Assembly: GCA_903904805.1 (NCBI GenBank)
Contig: CAIVDX010000715.1
Span: 1-7,258, forward strand
Length of the DNA: 7,258 nt
From: an uncultured Rhodospirillales bacterium
GTDB lineage: Bacteria; Pseudomonadota; Alphaproteobacteria; Acetobacterales; Acetobacteraceae
Direction of reading: 5' to 3'
Under the pieces are notes generated by a model, which saw only the letters and a program-made list of their open reading frames with translations, was not told the DNA's origin and ran no database searches. A program made the translations under genes and the position numbers. This document shows positions 1-7,018 of the stretch, in pieces. Numbering within the stretch: the first letter of the stretch is position 1; each line of letters starts with the position of its first letter.

Positions 1-392
1 ATGCCGCGCTCGCGGGCCATGCGGGCGATGACGGGGGCCGCGCCGGTGCCGGTGCCGCCGCCCAAGCCGGCGGTGATGACCACCATGTGCACGCCATCCA
101 GATGGCGCATCAAATCGTCGGCAGCCTCCTCGGCCGCCGCGCGACCGATCTCCGGCTTCGCGCCTGCCCCCAGCCCCTGTGTCAAATGCGGGCCAAGCTG
201 GATGCGACGCTGCGCCTTGCTGGCCATCAGCTGCTGCGCATCGGTGTTGGCGACCACGAACTCCACGCCCTTGAGGTCGAGCGAGATCATGTTGTCGACC
301 GCGTTGGTGCCACCGCCGCCGACGCCGACCACTGTGATGCGGGGCGAGAAATCGGTGGTCTGGTGCGGCTGGATGGTGAGGTTCAGGGTCAT
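1..392 (-). CDS. ftsZ: Cell division protein FtsZ, N-terminal part (runs off the left edge)
   Basis: FtsZ is the tubulin-like GTPase that polymerises into the cytoplasmic Z-ring and recruits the divisome. Only the first 130 codons are present; the gene continues beyond base 1. Translated from the ATG at 392..390, the protein begins MTLNLTIQPHQTTDF and shows the nucleotide-binding loop VGVGGGGTNAVDNM (about residues 22-35), the VANTDAQQL segment (47-55) and the tubulin/FtsZ signature GGGTGTGAAP (111-120), the GTP phosphate-binding loop. The start is well supported: AAAGGAGG lies 6 bases upstream, and the ordered domain begins about 18 residues in, as is common for alphaproteobacterial FtsZ. 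It follows ftsA after a 56-base gap, the usual end of a dcw cluster. The GTPase core visible here looks intact. The T7 loop and the C-terminal FtsA-binding peptide lie outside the window, so completeness cannot be judged. Confidence 0.97.
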   Translation of the reverse strand, partial: MTLNLTIQPHQTTDFSPRITVVGVGGGGTNAVDNMISLDLKGVEFVVANTDAQQLMASKAQRRIQLGPHLTQGLGAGAKPEIGRAAAEEAADDLMRHLDGVHMVVITAGLGGGTGTGAAPVIARMARERG

Positions 393-448
393 GGGGATCC
401 TCCTTTGAGAAGGCTGGGGAGACGGCTTGAAGGGTTAATCGGGCACAT
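393..448 (-). other. ftsA-ftsZ intergenic spacer
   Basis: This 56-base spacer is the largest non-coding gap in the window. Besides the ftsZ ribosome binding site it holds GATTAACCC (minus strand, around 441..433), which resembles half of a CtrA site (the full consensus is TTAA, seven bases, TTAA). The second half is not present at the right distance. I see no convincing -35/-10 pair and no hairpin followed by a T run, so read-through from ftsA into ftsZ is the simplest reading. A separate ftsZ promoter inside ftsA cannot be excluded. Confidence 0.5.
399..406 (-). promoter_or_regulatory. Strong ribosome binding site of ftsZ
   Basis: The minus strand reads AAAGGAGG, then 6 bases (ATCCCC), then the ftsZ ATG. 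It is the closest match to the Shine-Dalgarno consensus among the gene starts in this window. That fits the known need for much more FtsZ than FtsA. The link to expression level is inference. Confidence 0.85.
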
Positions 449-1768
449 TCACGCGTGACCGCGGAAGAGGTTTGTGAACCAGCCGAGCAGGCCGCTCGAT
501 TGGGTGGACGAGAAATCGATGTCGGCGACCGCGCGGCCGTCGCCGGCGGCCCAGGCGAGCAGGCCAGCGGCGGTGGCGAACGCCGGGCCGGTGCCGGTGT
601 CAGGCATGCCGCGCCAGTCGCTGGGCCGACCCAGGCGGACCTGGCGGCCAAGAATGCCCTGCGCGACCTGCGCGACACCGACGAGCTGGCTGGCCCCGCC
701 GGTCAGCACCACGCGCCCACCAGCGGCATGGCCGAGGCCCACCGCATCGATTTTGTCGCGCAACAGTTCGAAGGTTTCCTCGATGCGGGGCCGGATGATG
801 CTGACCAGCATGCTGCGCGGCACCTTGGTGACCTCATTCTCCGCCTCACCCACCATCGGCACTGTGAGCATGATGTGTTCGTCATCAGGGCTGGCGAGCG
901 CAAAGCCGTCGACGATCTTCATCCTCTCCGCGTGGGCGATCGGGGTGGAGAGCATGCGGGCGATGTCGTTTGTGACATGCGCGCCGCCGACGCGCAGTTG
1001 CGCGGTGTGAACCACCGAGCCTTCGTGGAACACAGCCAGCGAGGTGGTGCCGCCGCCCATGTCGATCACAATGGTGCCGAGCTCACGCTCATCCTCGACC
1101 AGAGTGGACAGGCCCGACGCAACCGGGCTGCTGACCAGGTCGAGCATCTCAAGATCACAGCGCGCGATGGTGGCTTCCAAATTGCGCAGTGCGGCGGTGC
1201 CGGCATCAAGCACATGCAGCCGCATCGACAACTGCTCGCAATGCAGCCCGCGCGGGTCGGTGACGCCATCGGTACCATCGACGGCAAAATCGAGCGGCAT
1301 GGCGTGAATCTGCTCGCGCCCCTGGGTCAGGCCGCGATGGCGGCCCTCCTGCACCACGCGCTTCACATCCGCCTCGGTGACCGCACGGCCGCCGATCGGC
1401 CATTGCACGTTCAACAGGCGCGACTCGGGCTCTCCGCAGGAGAGATTGACGGTCACACCGCGCAGCCGGAGGTCGGCCATGTTCTCGGCCTGCCCGACGG
1501 CAGCGCGAATTGCCTTCTCCGCCTCGCCGATATCGGCAATGCCGCCGCCGCGCACGCCCATCGCGCGGTGCCAGCCGAAACCGAGCACCCGCAGCGTGCC
1601 ATCCGACTCCGCACGGCCAATCAGACAGACGATCTTGGTGGTGCCGATATCCAGCACCCCGAACGGTCCGCCACGGAAATGTCGCCGTGGCGCGCGCTGG
1701 TCGACCGGCGGCAGCGCGGGGGAGCGCTCGCTCGACATCGGCCGGGTCCGGCGGGAAATCTCGTTCAC
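449..1768 (-). CDS. ftsA: Cell division protein FtsA
   Basis: FtsA is an actin-like ATPase that binds the FtsZ tail and tethers the Z-ring to the inner membrane. The 439-residue product carries the actin/Hsp70-fold motifs in order: phosphate 1 loop LDIGTTK (39-45), phosphate 2 loop DMGGGTTS (236-243) and adenosine motif LTGGAS (355-360). The FtsA-specific 1C region lies between the first two. The C-terminus SGLLGWFTNLFRG (425-437) is the amphipathic membrane-targeting helix typical of the family. About 35 residues precede the fold, longer than in E. coli FtsA. The start is GTG at 1768, preceded by GAGGA at a 10-base spacing; that site overlaps the ftsQ stop codon. An in-frame ATG at 1738 (residue 11) is the alternative, but I see no ribosome binding site before it. 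The gene sits 13 bases after ftsQ and 56 before ftsZ. All key motifs are intact. Confidence 0.97.
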   Translation of the reverse strand: MNEISRRTRPMSSERSPALPPVDQRAPRRHFRGGPFGVLDIGTTKIVCLIGRAESDGTLRVLGFGWHRAMGVRGGGIADIGEAEKAIRAAVGQAENMADLRLRGVTVNLSCGEPESRLLNVQWPIGGRAVTEADVKRVVQEGRHRGLTQGREQIHAMPLDFAVDGTDGVTDPRGLHCEQLSMRLHVLDAGTAALRNLEATIARCDLEMLDLVSSPVASGLSTLVEDERELGTIVIDMGGGTTSLAVFHEGSVVHTAQLRVGGAHVTNDIARMLSTPIAHAERMKIVDGFALASPDDEHIMLTVPMVGEAENEVTKVPRSMLVSIIRPRIEETFELLRDKIDAVGLGHAAGGRVVLTGGASQLVGVAQVAQGILGRQVRLGRPSDWRGMPDTGTGPAFATAAGLLAWAAGDGRAVADIDFSSTQSSGLLGWFTNLFRGHA

Positions 1769-1778
1769 GTGGTCTTCA

Positions 1779-1783
1779 TCCTC
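1779..1783 (-). promoter_or_regulatory. Ribosome binding site of ftsA, overlapping the ftsQ stop
   Basis: The minus strand reads TGAGGATG at 1784..1777. TGA is the stop codon of ftsQ, and GAGGA (1783..1779) is the likely Shine-Dalgarno site for the ftsA GTG start, 10 bases further on. Termination of ftsQ therefore happens on the ftsA initiation site, which suggests translational coupling. It is also the reason for preferring GTG at 1768 over ATG at 1738. Confidence 0.6.
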
Positions 1784-2648
1784 ATGTGGACTTCTTGGCG
1801 GGCACGGCTGGGTCTTTCGGCAATTCGGTTCGCTGACGGATCACCATCTTGTCGGGAAGGCGAAGATCGACAGCAGCCAATGGACGATCCAGAAGCTCAT
1901 TGGATGCCTGAAGCTCCACGAGTCGGGCCAGCGCCTCGCGCTCATGCTGTTCCGGCAGCATCACCACCGTGCCGTTGCGCAACAACAGGTCCCACCGGCG
2001 CTCGCCGATGCGCGCGATGGCGGCGATGTGGGACTGCACCGGTGGATATTTTGCAATCAGATCGATCATCTCGGCCGCATGTGCCGGCGCGTCGGCACCG
2101 GAGACCAGCGGCAGATTGGCGAAGGCGGTCACCTGCTGGTCGGTCACCTCGTCGCCATTGCGATCGATCAGCACAAATTTTTTCTGAAACTGCCAGATCG
2201 CGAAGGGTCGGCGCTCGGTCAGGTGCACCACCACCGTGTCTGGCAGGCGGCGCTCGATGGCAGCATTCTGAATCCAGCTGAGTGTCTGCACCCGCGCGCG
2301 CGCCTCGCTGACCGAGAAACCGAACAGCGAGTCGCCGGGTTTCACGCCGAGGATGGCGCGCACGCGCGGCTCAGGCGTGTTCTGGCCGCCCTCGATCAGC
2401 ACGGTCTTCACCCGCAAGTCGAGCAAGGCCGAGATCCGCTCGCGCACCGGGGCGAACAGGCCGTCCATGTGCGCAGCGCGCAGTTCGGTGATGACGAAGG
2501 CGGCCACGCTCAGCAGCGCGACGACGGCGAGCGCGCTGGGCAGCAGCCGGCGGGCGCGGCGCCAGGCGATGCGGCCGCGACCGGGGCGGTCGGCCAGCGG
2601 TCCGGGGGCGATGCTGCGCGGGCGCGGTGGGGCCGAAGGGCGCTTCAC
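1782..2648 (-). CDS. ftsQ: Cell division protein FtsQ
   Basis: FtsQ is a single-pass (bitopic) inner-membrane protein that links the cytoplasmic Z-ring proteins to periplasmic FtsL/FtsB and the septal synthase FtsW-FtsI. Starting at GTG 2648 the product has 288 residues. A basic, proline-rich cytoplasmic tail (1-35) is followed by one hydrophobic helix (about 36-55, SALAVVALLSVAAFVITEL), then a periplasmic POTRA domain (about 79-146). The FtsQ beta domain follows (about 148-268), with the family pattern LSWIQNAAIERRLPDTVVV and ERRPFAIWQ at 123-152. The start was chosen because this GTG overlaps the ddlB TGA as GTGA and has GGAGG 7 bases upstream. The frame stays open to a GTG at 2675, which would add 9 residues but has no better signal. 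Length and architecture are normal for alphaproteobacteria. Low sequence conservation is usual for FtsQ, so the operon position adds weight. Confidence 0.95.
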   Translation of the reverse strand: MKRPSAPPRPRSIAPGPLADRPGRGRIAWRRARRLLPSALAVVALLSVAAFVITELRAAHMDGLFAPVRERISALLDLRVKTVLIEGGQNTPEPRVRAILGVKPGDSLFGFSVSEARARVQTLSWIQNAAIERRLPDTVVVHLTERRPFAIWQFQKKFVLIDRNGDEVTDQQVTAFANLPLVSGADAPAHAAEMIDLIAKYPPVQSHIAAIARIGERRWDLLLRNGTVVMLPEQHEREALARLVELQASNELLDRPLAAVDLRLPDKMVIRQRTELPKDPAVPAKKST

Positions 2649-3553
2649 GATGCCGCCTCCACGATCCAGCGGCACAAAGCCGGAAAGTCCATCCCCAGGC
2701 TGGCGGCCTGCTCGGGCAGCAGGGAGGTCGCGGTCATACCGGGCTGGGTGTTGACCTCGAGCAGAACCAGGCGGCCAGGTTCGCCCTTGGTGTCGTCGTA
2801 GCGGAAATCAGCACGGGTTGCGCCGGCGCAGCCGAGGGCGTTGTGCGCCTCCACGGCGATGCGCATTGCGCGCGCGGTGATGTCGGGATGGATGTCGGCG
2901 GGCACCACGTGGCGGCTGCCGCCGGGGCGATATTTCGCATCGTAATCGTAGAAGCCTTCGGTGGCGATGATCTCGGTGACAGCGAGCGCGCGGTTGCCGA
3001 GCACGCCGACGGTGAGTTCGCGGCCCAGGATGAACTCCTCCACCATCGCGCGGCGGCCCCATCGCCAGGCATCGCGGGCCTGCGCGAGCGCGTCGCCACT
3101 GGAATGGATGATGAACACACCCACCGAGGACCCCTCGTTCAGCGGCTTGATAACATAAGGCGGCGGCATGGGATCGCCGTCTGCCAGATCAGCGATGTCG
3201 ATCACCCGCCCCTGCGCGACCGGCAGGCCGGCGGCGAGAAACACCGCCTTGGCGGCGTCCTTGTCCATTGCCATCGCCGAGGCGCGCACGCCCGAATGGG
3301 TGTAGGCGATGCCCATCCAATCGAGCACGCCCTGGATCGCGCCATCCTCGCCAAAGCGGCCATGCAGCGCGTTGAACACAACATCCGGCTTCGGGGTGAG
3401 TTGCGCGATAATGCTTGCCAGATCAGCACCTGCGTCGATCGGACGCACGGTGAAGCCGGCAGTGCGTAGCGCGGCGATCACCTGCGCGCCGGAATTCAGC
3501 GAGACCTCTCGCTCGGCTGAAATCCCGCCATACAGCACAGCGACCTCGGTCAT
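2645..3553 (-). CDS. ddlB: D-alanine--D-alanine ligase, DdlB type
   Basis: This cytoplasmic ATP-grasp enzyme joins two D-alanines, giving the dipeptide that MurF adds to the UDP-MurNAc tripeptide. The 302-residue product matches the compact DdlB form. It shows LYGGISAEREVSLNSG (7-22, with the catalytic Glu15), ALHGRFGEDGAIQG (62-75), the ATP-grasp lysine and glycine loop VIKPLNEGSSVGV (134-146), and the omega-loop FYDYDAKY (201-208). TRADF (246-250) supplies the substrate-binding Arg247, and LLEVNTQPGMT (264-274) the metal ligands Glu266 and Asn268. Tyr208, at the place of E. coli Tyr216, marks a D-Ala-D-Ala rather than a D-Ala-D-lactate ligase; this is by family comparison. The ATG at 3553 overlaps the murB stop as ATGA and has AAGGTGG 4 bases upstream. 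All catalytic residues I can place are present. Its position between murB and ftsQ is standard. Confidence 0.97.
   Translation of the reverse strand: MTEVAVLYGGISAEREVSLNSGAQVIAALRTAGFTVRPIDAGADLASIIAQLTPKPDVVFNALHGRFGEDGAIQGVLDWMGIAYTHSGVRASAMAMDKDAAKAVFLAAGLPVAQGRVIDIADLADGDPMPPPYVIKPLNEGSSVGVFIIHSSGDALAQARDAWRWGRRAMVEEFILGRELTVGVLGNRALAVTEIIATEGFYDYDAKYRPGGSRHVVPADIHPDITARAMRIAVEAHNALGCAGATRADFRYDDTKGEPGRLVLLEVNTQPGMTATSLLPEQAASLGMDFPALCRWIVEAAS
2656..2660 (-). promoter_or_regulatory. Ribosome binding site of ftsQ, inside the end of ddlB
   Basis: GGAGG on the minus strand, 7 bases before the GTG at 2648..2646, lies within the last codons of ddlB. It decides the ftsQ start in favour of 2648 over the upstream GTG at 2675. 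Confidence 0.75.
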
Positions 3554-4446
3554 GGTGCCACCTTGCGGCCAAGCCGGCGGATTTCCCAGTGCAGCTCAAC
3601 ACCGCTGGCGGCGCGCACGCGCGCGCGCACAAATTCGCCAAGCTCTTCCAGATCGGCAGCGGTCGCAGCGCCGGTGTTGATCAGAAAGTTGCAGTGCAGC
3701 GCGCTGACTTCCGCCTCGCCATGGCGCAGGCCACGACAGCCCGCGGCGTCGATCAGCTCCCATGCCTTCATGCCAGGCGGATTGCGGAAGGTGGAACCGC
3801 CGGTGCGCGCCCGCACCGGTTGGGTCGCCTCACGCGAGGCGCGGATCTCAGCCATGCGGGCGGCGATCAGATGAACATCGCCAGGCCGGGCACGCAGTCG
3901 GGCGCGCGCCACGATGCCTCCGGCGGGCAGCGACGCATGGCGATAGGCAAAGTTAAGCGCGGCCGCATGATGCCGCGTGACACCCTGGCGCGTGGCGATC
4001 TCCACCCAATCGAGAACACCGGCCATGTCGCCGCCATAGGCGCCAGCATTCATCGCCACCGCGCCGCCGATGGTGCCAGGAATGCCGCTGAGAAATTCCA
4101 ACCCGGCGAGGCCCGCGGCGGCCGCGTGTTCGGCCACATTGGCATCGAGGCAGGCAGCACCGGCAACAATGCCATCGGGCTCGACCACCACCTCACCGAA
4201 CGCGCCGCCCAGCCGCACCACGATCCCCGCGATGCCGCCGTCACGAATAATCAGATTCGAGGCGGCGCCGATCACGCTCACCGGCAGATCCGGCGGCAGG
4301 CCGGCGAGCAGATCCACCAAATCGTCCGCATCGGCCGGACGCACGAGAATCTCCGCCGGCCCGCCGACGCGAAACCAGGTCTTCGGCCCCAGAACGGCAT
4401 CTTTCTGGATACGACCACGCAGCGCGGGGAGGGTGGCGGAGAGCAT
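3550..4446 (-). CDS. murB: UDP-N-acetylenolpyruvoylglucosamine reductase MurB
   Basis: MurB is the cytoplasmic FAD enzyme that uses NADPH to reduce UDP-GlcNAc-enolpyruvate to UDP-MurNAc, the second committed step of peptidoglycan precursor synthesis. The 298-residue product has the FAD-binding domain with TWFRVGGPAE (23-32), VIGAASNLIIRDGG (58-71) and GLEFLSGIPGTIGGAVAMNAGAY split over 115-137. The family pattern FAYRHASL (166-173) follows, with the catalytic arginine Arg169. GGSTFRNP (216-223) holds the proton-donating serine Ser218. Near the C-terminus GVELHWEIRRLG (282-293) contains the expected catalytic glutamate, probably Glu288. The short length and the GSTFRNP form point to the type II-like MurB of alphaproteobacteria, not the longer E. 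coli type. The ATG at 4446 lies 2 bases after the murC stop, and no clear ribosome binding site precedes it, so coupling to murC translation is likely. If so, a stop within murC could also lower MurB. Confidence 0.97.
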   Translation of the reverse strand: MLSATLPALRGRIQKDAVLGPKTWFRVGGPAEILVRPADADDLVDLLAGLPPDLPVSVIGAASNLIIRDGGIAGIVVRLGGAFGEVVVEPDGIVAGAACLDANVAEHAAAAGLAGLEFLSGIPGTIGGAVAMNAGAYGGDMAGVLDWVEIATRQGVTRHHAAALNFAYRHASLPAGGIVARARLRARPGDVHLIAARMAEIRASREATQPVRARTGGSTFRNPPGMKAWELIDAAGCRGLRHGEAEVSALHCNFLINTGAATAADLEELGEFVRARVRAASGVELHWEIRRLGRKVAP

Positions 4447-4448
4447 GG

Positions 4449-5888
4449 TCAGGACTGCCCGCGCGCGCGCCGGGCGGCGTCATTCTGCAAGGCCGTCAAT
4501 TGCCCCGGCAGCAAGGCGGCCCAATTGGTGATAGTGCCCGCGCCAAGGCACACGACATAGTCACCGGATTTGGCAATAGCGCCGACCATCTCGGCCAGCA
4601 ATTCCGGCGAGGGGAGAGGGACAACCGAGCGATGGCCGCGCGCGCGCAGACCATCGACCAGCGCATCACGCGACACACCCTCGATCGGCACTTCGCCGGC
4701 GGCATACACATCGGCCACGATCACCGTGCCGGCGTCGTTCATACAGGTGCAGAAATCGTCGAACAGGCTGGCCAGGCGCGAGTAGCGATGCGGCTGCACC
4801 ACAGCGATCACATCCCGCGCGCCTGCCTGGCGGGCGGCCTTCAGCACCGCGGCGATCTCCACCGGGTGATGGCCGTAGTCATCGATCACGGTAATGCCGC
4901 CAGCCTCGCCCACCTTGGTGAAACGCCGCTTCACACCTTCAAATGAAGCGAAGGCGCTGCGCAACGTGGCGTCATCGATCTCCATCTCGGCAGCGACCGC
5001 GATGGCGGCGAGTGCGTTTTGAACGTTGTGCTGGCCGAGCATCGGCAGGCGGAACGGGCCCATCTTACGCACCGATCCGCGCTGTCGGTCAGAGAAGGTG
5101 ACCTCGAACGTGGCTCCCCGGCGATCCATCACCAATCGTTCCGCCCGCACATCGGCCTGCGGTGAAAAGCCATAGGTGATGATGCGGCGATCGGACACGC
5201 GCGGGATCATCTGCTGCACCGATGGGTGATCGATGCACAGCACTGCAAAGCCATAGAAGGGGATGCTCTGCACAAACTGGTCATAGCCGGCGACCATCGC
5301 CTCGGCGGTGCCCCAATGATCGAGATGCTAGGGATCGATGTTCGTCACGATCGCGATGACGGCGGGCAAACGCAGGAAGCTGCCGTCGCTCTCATCGGCC
5401 TCCACCACCATCCATTCGCCCGAGCCCAAGCGGGTGTTGGTGCCATAGGCGTTGATGATGCCGCCATTGATCACGGTGGGATCGAGCTTGGCCGCCTCTA
5501 TCACGCAGGCAACGAGCGATGTCGTCGTGGTCTTGCCATGCGTCCCGCCAACCGCGATCGCCCATTTCAACCGCATCAGTTCGGCGAGCATCTCGGCACG
5601 GCGCACCACCGGGATCATCCGCTTGCGCGCGGCCACCACCTCGGGATTGTCGGCGCGCACCGCGGTGGAGACCACCACCACCTGGGCGGCGGAGACGTTG
5701 GCGGCATCGTGGCCAATCGCGACCGGAATGCCGGCGGCGCGCAGACGGCCGACATTGGCGTTCTCGGCGATGTCGCTGCCCTGCACCTGATAGCCGAGAT
5801 TATACAGCACCTCGGCGATGCCCGACATGCCGATGCCACCGATCCCCACGAAATGGATGGTGCCGATGGACAGTGGCAGCGCCCTCAT
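4449..5888 (-). pseudogene. murC: UDP-N-acetylmuramate--L-alanine ligase MurC, interrupted by an in-frame amber codon
   Basis: MurC is the cytoplasmic ATP-dependent ligase that adds L-alanine to UDP-MurNAc, the first residue of the stem peptide. The frame spans 479 codons, the normal length, but codon 187 (5330..5328) is TAG. The N-terminal part (1-186) has the UDP-binding Rossmann loop FVGIGGIGMSGIAE (13-26), the ATP loop GGTHGKTTTTS (114-124) and EADESDGSF (163-171, with the Mg ligand Glu163). The C-terminal part (188-479) has the second Mg ligand His188, GQHNVQNALA (285-294), FEGVKRRF (316-323), DDYGHHP (336-342) and QPHRYSR (365-371). Both halves look fully conserved and stay in the same frame, so this is one point change, most simply GAG to TAG. 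Neither half alone has a complete active site. The start ATG overlaps the murG stop as ATGA, with GAGAGGG 7 bases upstream. Sequencing error, recent mutation or readthrough are all possible; if it is an error, this is an ordinary functional murC. Confidence 0.93.
5328..5330 (-). other. murC: In-frame TAG (amber) codon inside murC
   Basis: The minus strand reads AAC ATC GAT CCC TAG CAT CTC GAT, that is Asn-Ile-Asp-Pro-stop-His-Leu-Asp. MurC proteins have Glu or Asp at this place, before the magnesium-binding His. A plus-strand C at 5330 instead of A would restore GAG (Glu). The next in-frame ATG is at 5297, 11 codons downstream. It has only GAGG two bases before it, so efficient re-initiation there is unlikely. 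Confidence 0.95.
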
Positions 5889-7018
5889 TTCCCGGCCCTC
5901 TCATCGATCACATATTCCACCAGATCCGCCAGCACCGCCGCAGCATCGGGCTGACCAAGACGGGAGGCCACCTCCGCCGACAGCGCGAGCACATCAGGCG
6001 CGTCGATCAGTTCGCCGAGCAGTTCGCTCAGTGCCGATGCGGTGAATTCCGGTTGCGGCATCATGATCGCCCCACCGGCATCGACGAGGGCGGCGGCGTT
6101 GGCGGTCTGGTGATCGTCGATCGCGCTTGGCAGCGGCACCAGGATTGATGGGCGGCCGGCGACGCATAATTCAGCGACGGTGGACGCTCCCGCACGTGCG
6201 ATCACCAGATGGCATTGCGCGAGATGGGTGGGGATATCGTGGAAGAAGGGGGCAAGGTGGGCCCGGATTTCGGCCTGGTCATAGGCGGCCTGCACGCGCT
6301 CCATGTCTTCCGGGCGGCATTGCTGCACCACCGACAGACGCGCGCGCTGTGCCGCCGGCAATGCGGCCAGCGCGGGCGGTACAATGTCGCTGAACACCGA
6401 CGCGCCGAGCGAGCCTCCCAGCACGAGCAGGCGGAACGCGCCGTCATAGGCCGGCTGATACCCCCGGCCGGCCAGCGCGATGATCGCCGGACGCACCGGA
6501 TTGCCGGTGAGCGTCTTGCGGGTCCCCGCGGGGACGCGCGTGGTGGCCTCACTGCTCAGGGCCAGACGGTCGGCCTTCGCGGCGATGCCTCGGTTCGCCC
6601 GACCAAGCACGGCGTTCTGCTCATGCAGGATGATCGCCGGGCGACGGCGCAGCGAGCGTGCGGCCAGAATCGGCGGCAGGCACGGATAGCCGCCGAAACC
6701 CACGATCGCATCCGGGCGCAACTTCTTGAGCAACCCTCGCGCCTGCATGGCGCCGAGCCCGAGCGAGACCAGCGCCATCGCTGCACGCAGCTTCCCGCGC
6801 CCCGCGATGCCGGCACCGCGCAGCACATAGTTCGGATTGTCGGCGAACAGCGGCGAGGAGAGCGCGCCGGACCGGGCGTCGGTCATCAGCACGATCGGCC
6901 GACCGCGCGCGAGCAGTTCGGCGGCCAGCGCCTCGGCGGGGAACAGATGCCCGCCTGTGCCGCCGGCAGCAATCACGATTGGATTGCCGGAGAGTTCGCC
7001 CTGCTGGTGCGGGCTCAT
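5885..7018 (-). CDS. murG: Lipid II synthase MurG (UDP-GlcNAc:lipid I GlcNAc transferase)
   Basis: MurG is a peripheral inner-membrane GT-B glycosyltransferase (family GT28). It transfers GlcNAc from UDP-GlcNAc to lipid I, making lipid II, the substrate of FtsW-type polymerases. The 377-residue product has the N-terminal acceptor domain with glycine loop AAGGTGGHLFPAEALA (17-32), VGFGGYPCLPP (106-116) and HEQNAVLGRAN (132-142). TGNPVR (171-176) leads into the donor domain, with LVLGGSLGAS (198-207), the UDP-GlcNAc-binding signature ARAGASTVAEL (274-284) and DDHQTANA (301-308). These are all the hallmark motifs, and the length is usual. The ATG at 7018 overlaps the ftsW stop as ATGA, and GAGGG lies 3 bases upstream, inside the end of ftsW. 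Its own TGA overlaps the murC start. A short N-terminal extension (about 12 residues) precedes the first strand. I see nothing abnormal. Confidence 0.98.
   Translation of the reverse strand: MSPHQQGELSGNPIVIAAGGTGGHLFPAEALAAELLARGRPIVLMTDARSGALSSPLFADNPNYVLRGAGIAGRGKLRAAMALVSLGLGAMQARGLLKKLRPDAIVGFGGYPCLPPILAARSLRRRPAIILHEQNAVLGRANRGIAAKADRLALSSEATTRVPAGTRKTLTGNPVRPAIIALAGRGYQPAYDGAFRLLVLGGSLGASVFSDIVPPALAALPAAQRARLSVVQQCRPEDMERVQAAYDQAEIRAHLAPFFHDIPTHLAQCHLVIARAGASTVAELCVAGRPSILVPLPSAIDDHQTANAAALVDAGGAIMMPQPEFTASALSELLGELIDAPDVLALSAEVASRLGQPDAAAVLADLVEYVIDERAGK

Noticed and set aside
393..448. A transcription terminator between ftsA and ftsZ
   Set aside because: The spacer has no stable inverted repeat and no T run on the coding strand; only a short AGCC direct repeat was seen.
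455..2281. A 608-codon open frame on the plus strand, antisense to ftsA and ftsQ
   Set aside because: It overlaps two clearly recognised genes on the other strand and its translation resembles no family I know, with the Ala/Arg/His/Gln-rich make-up typical of shadow frames in GC-rich DNA. It has no independent support.
1377..4560. Further long plus-strand frames (1377..2801, 2627..3469, 3589..4560)
   Set aside because: These are also antisense to ftsA, ftsQ, ddlB, murB and murC. Their compositions match reversed coding DNA, and none shows a recognisable domain or a convincing start signal.
4449..5888. murC as two separate genes (split subunits)
   Set aside because: No natural split MurC with a break at this place is known to me. 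The second half has no good ribosome binding site, and a conserved motif containing the magnesium-binding His would be lost between the pieces. A point change is the simpler explanation.
5226..5954. A plus-strand frame covering the murC amber site, considered as a possible real gene selecting for the base at 5330
   Set aside because: Its His/Gly/Asp-rich translation is a mirror of murC and murG codons and matches no family. The murC motifs on the minus strand are unmistakable.
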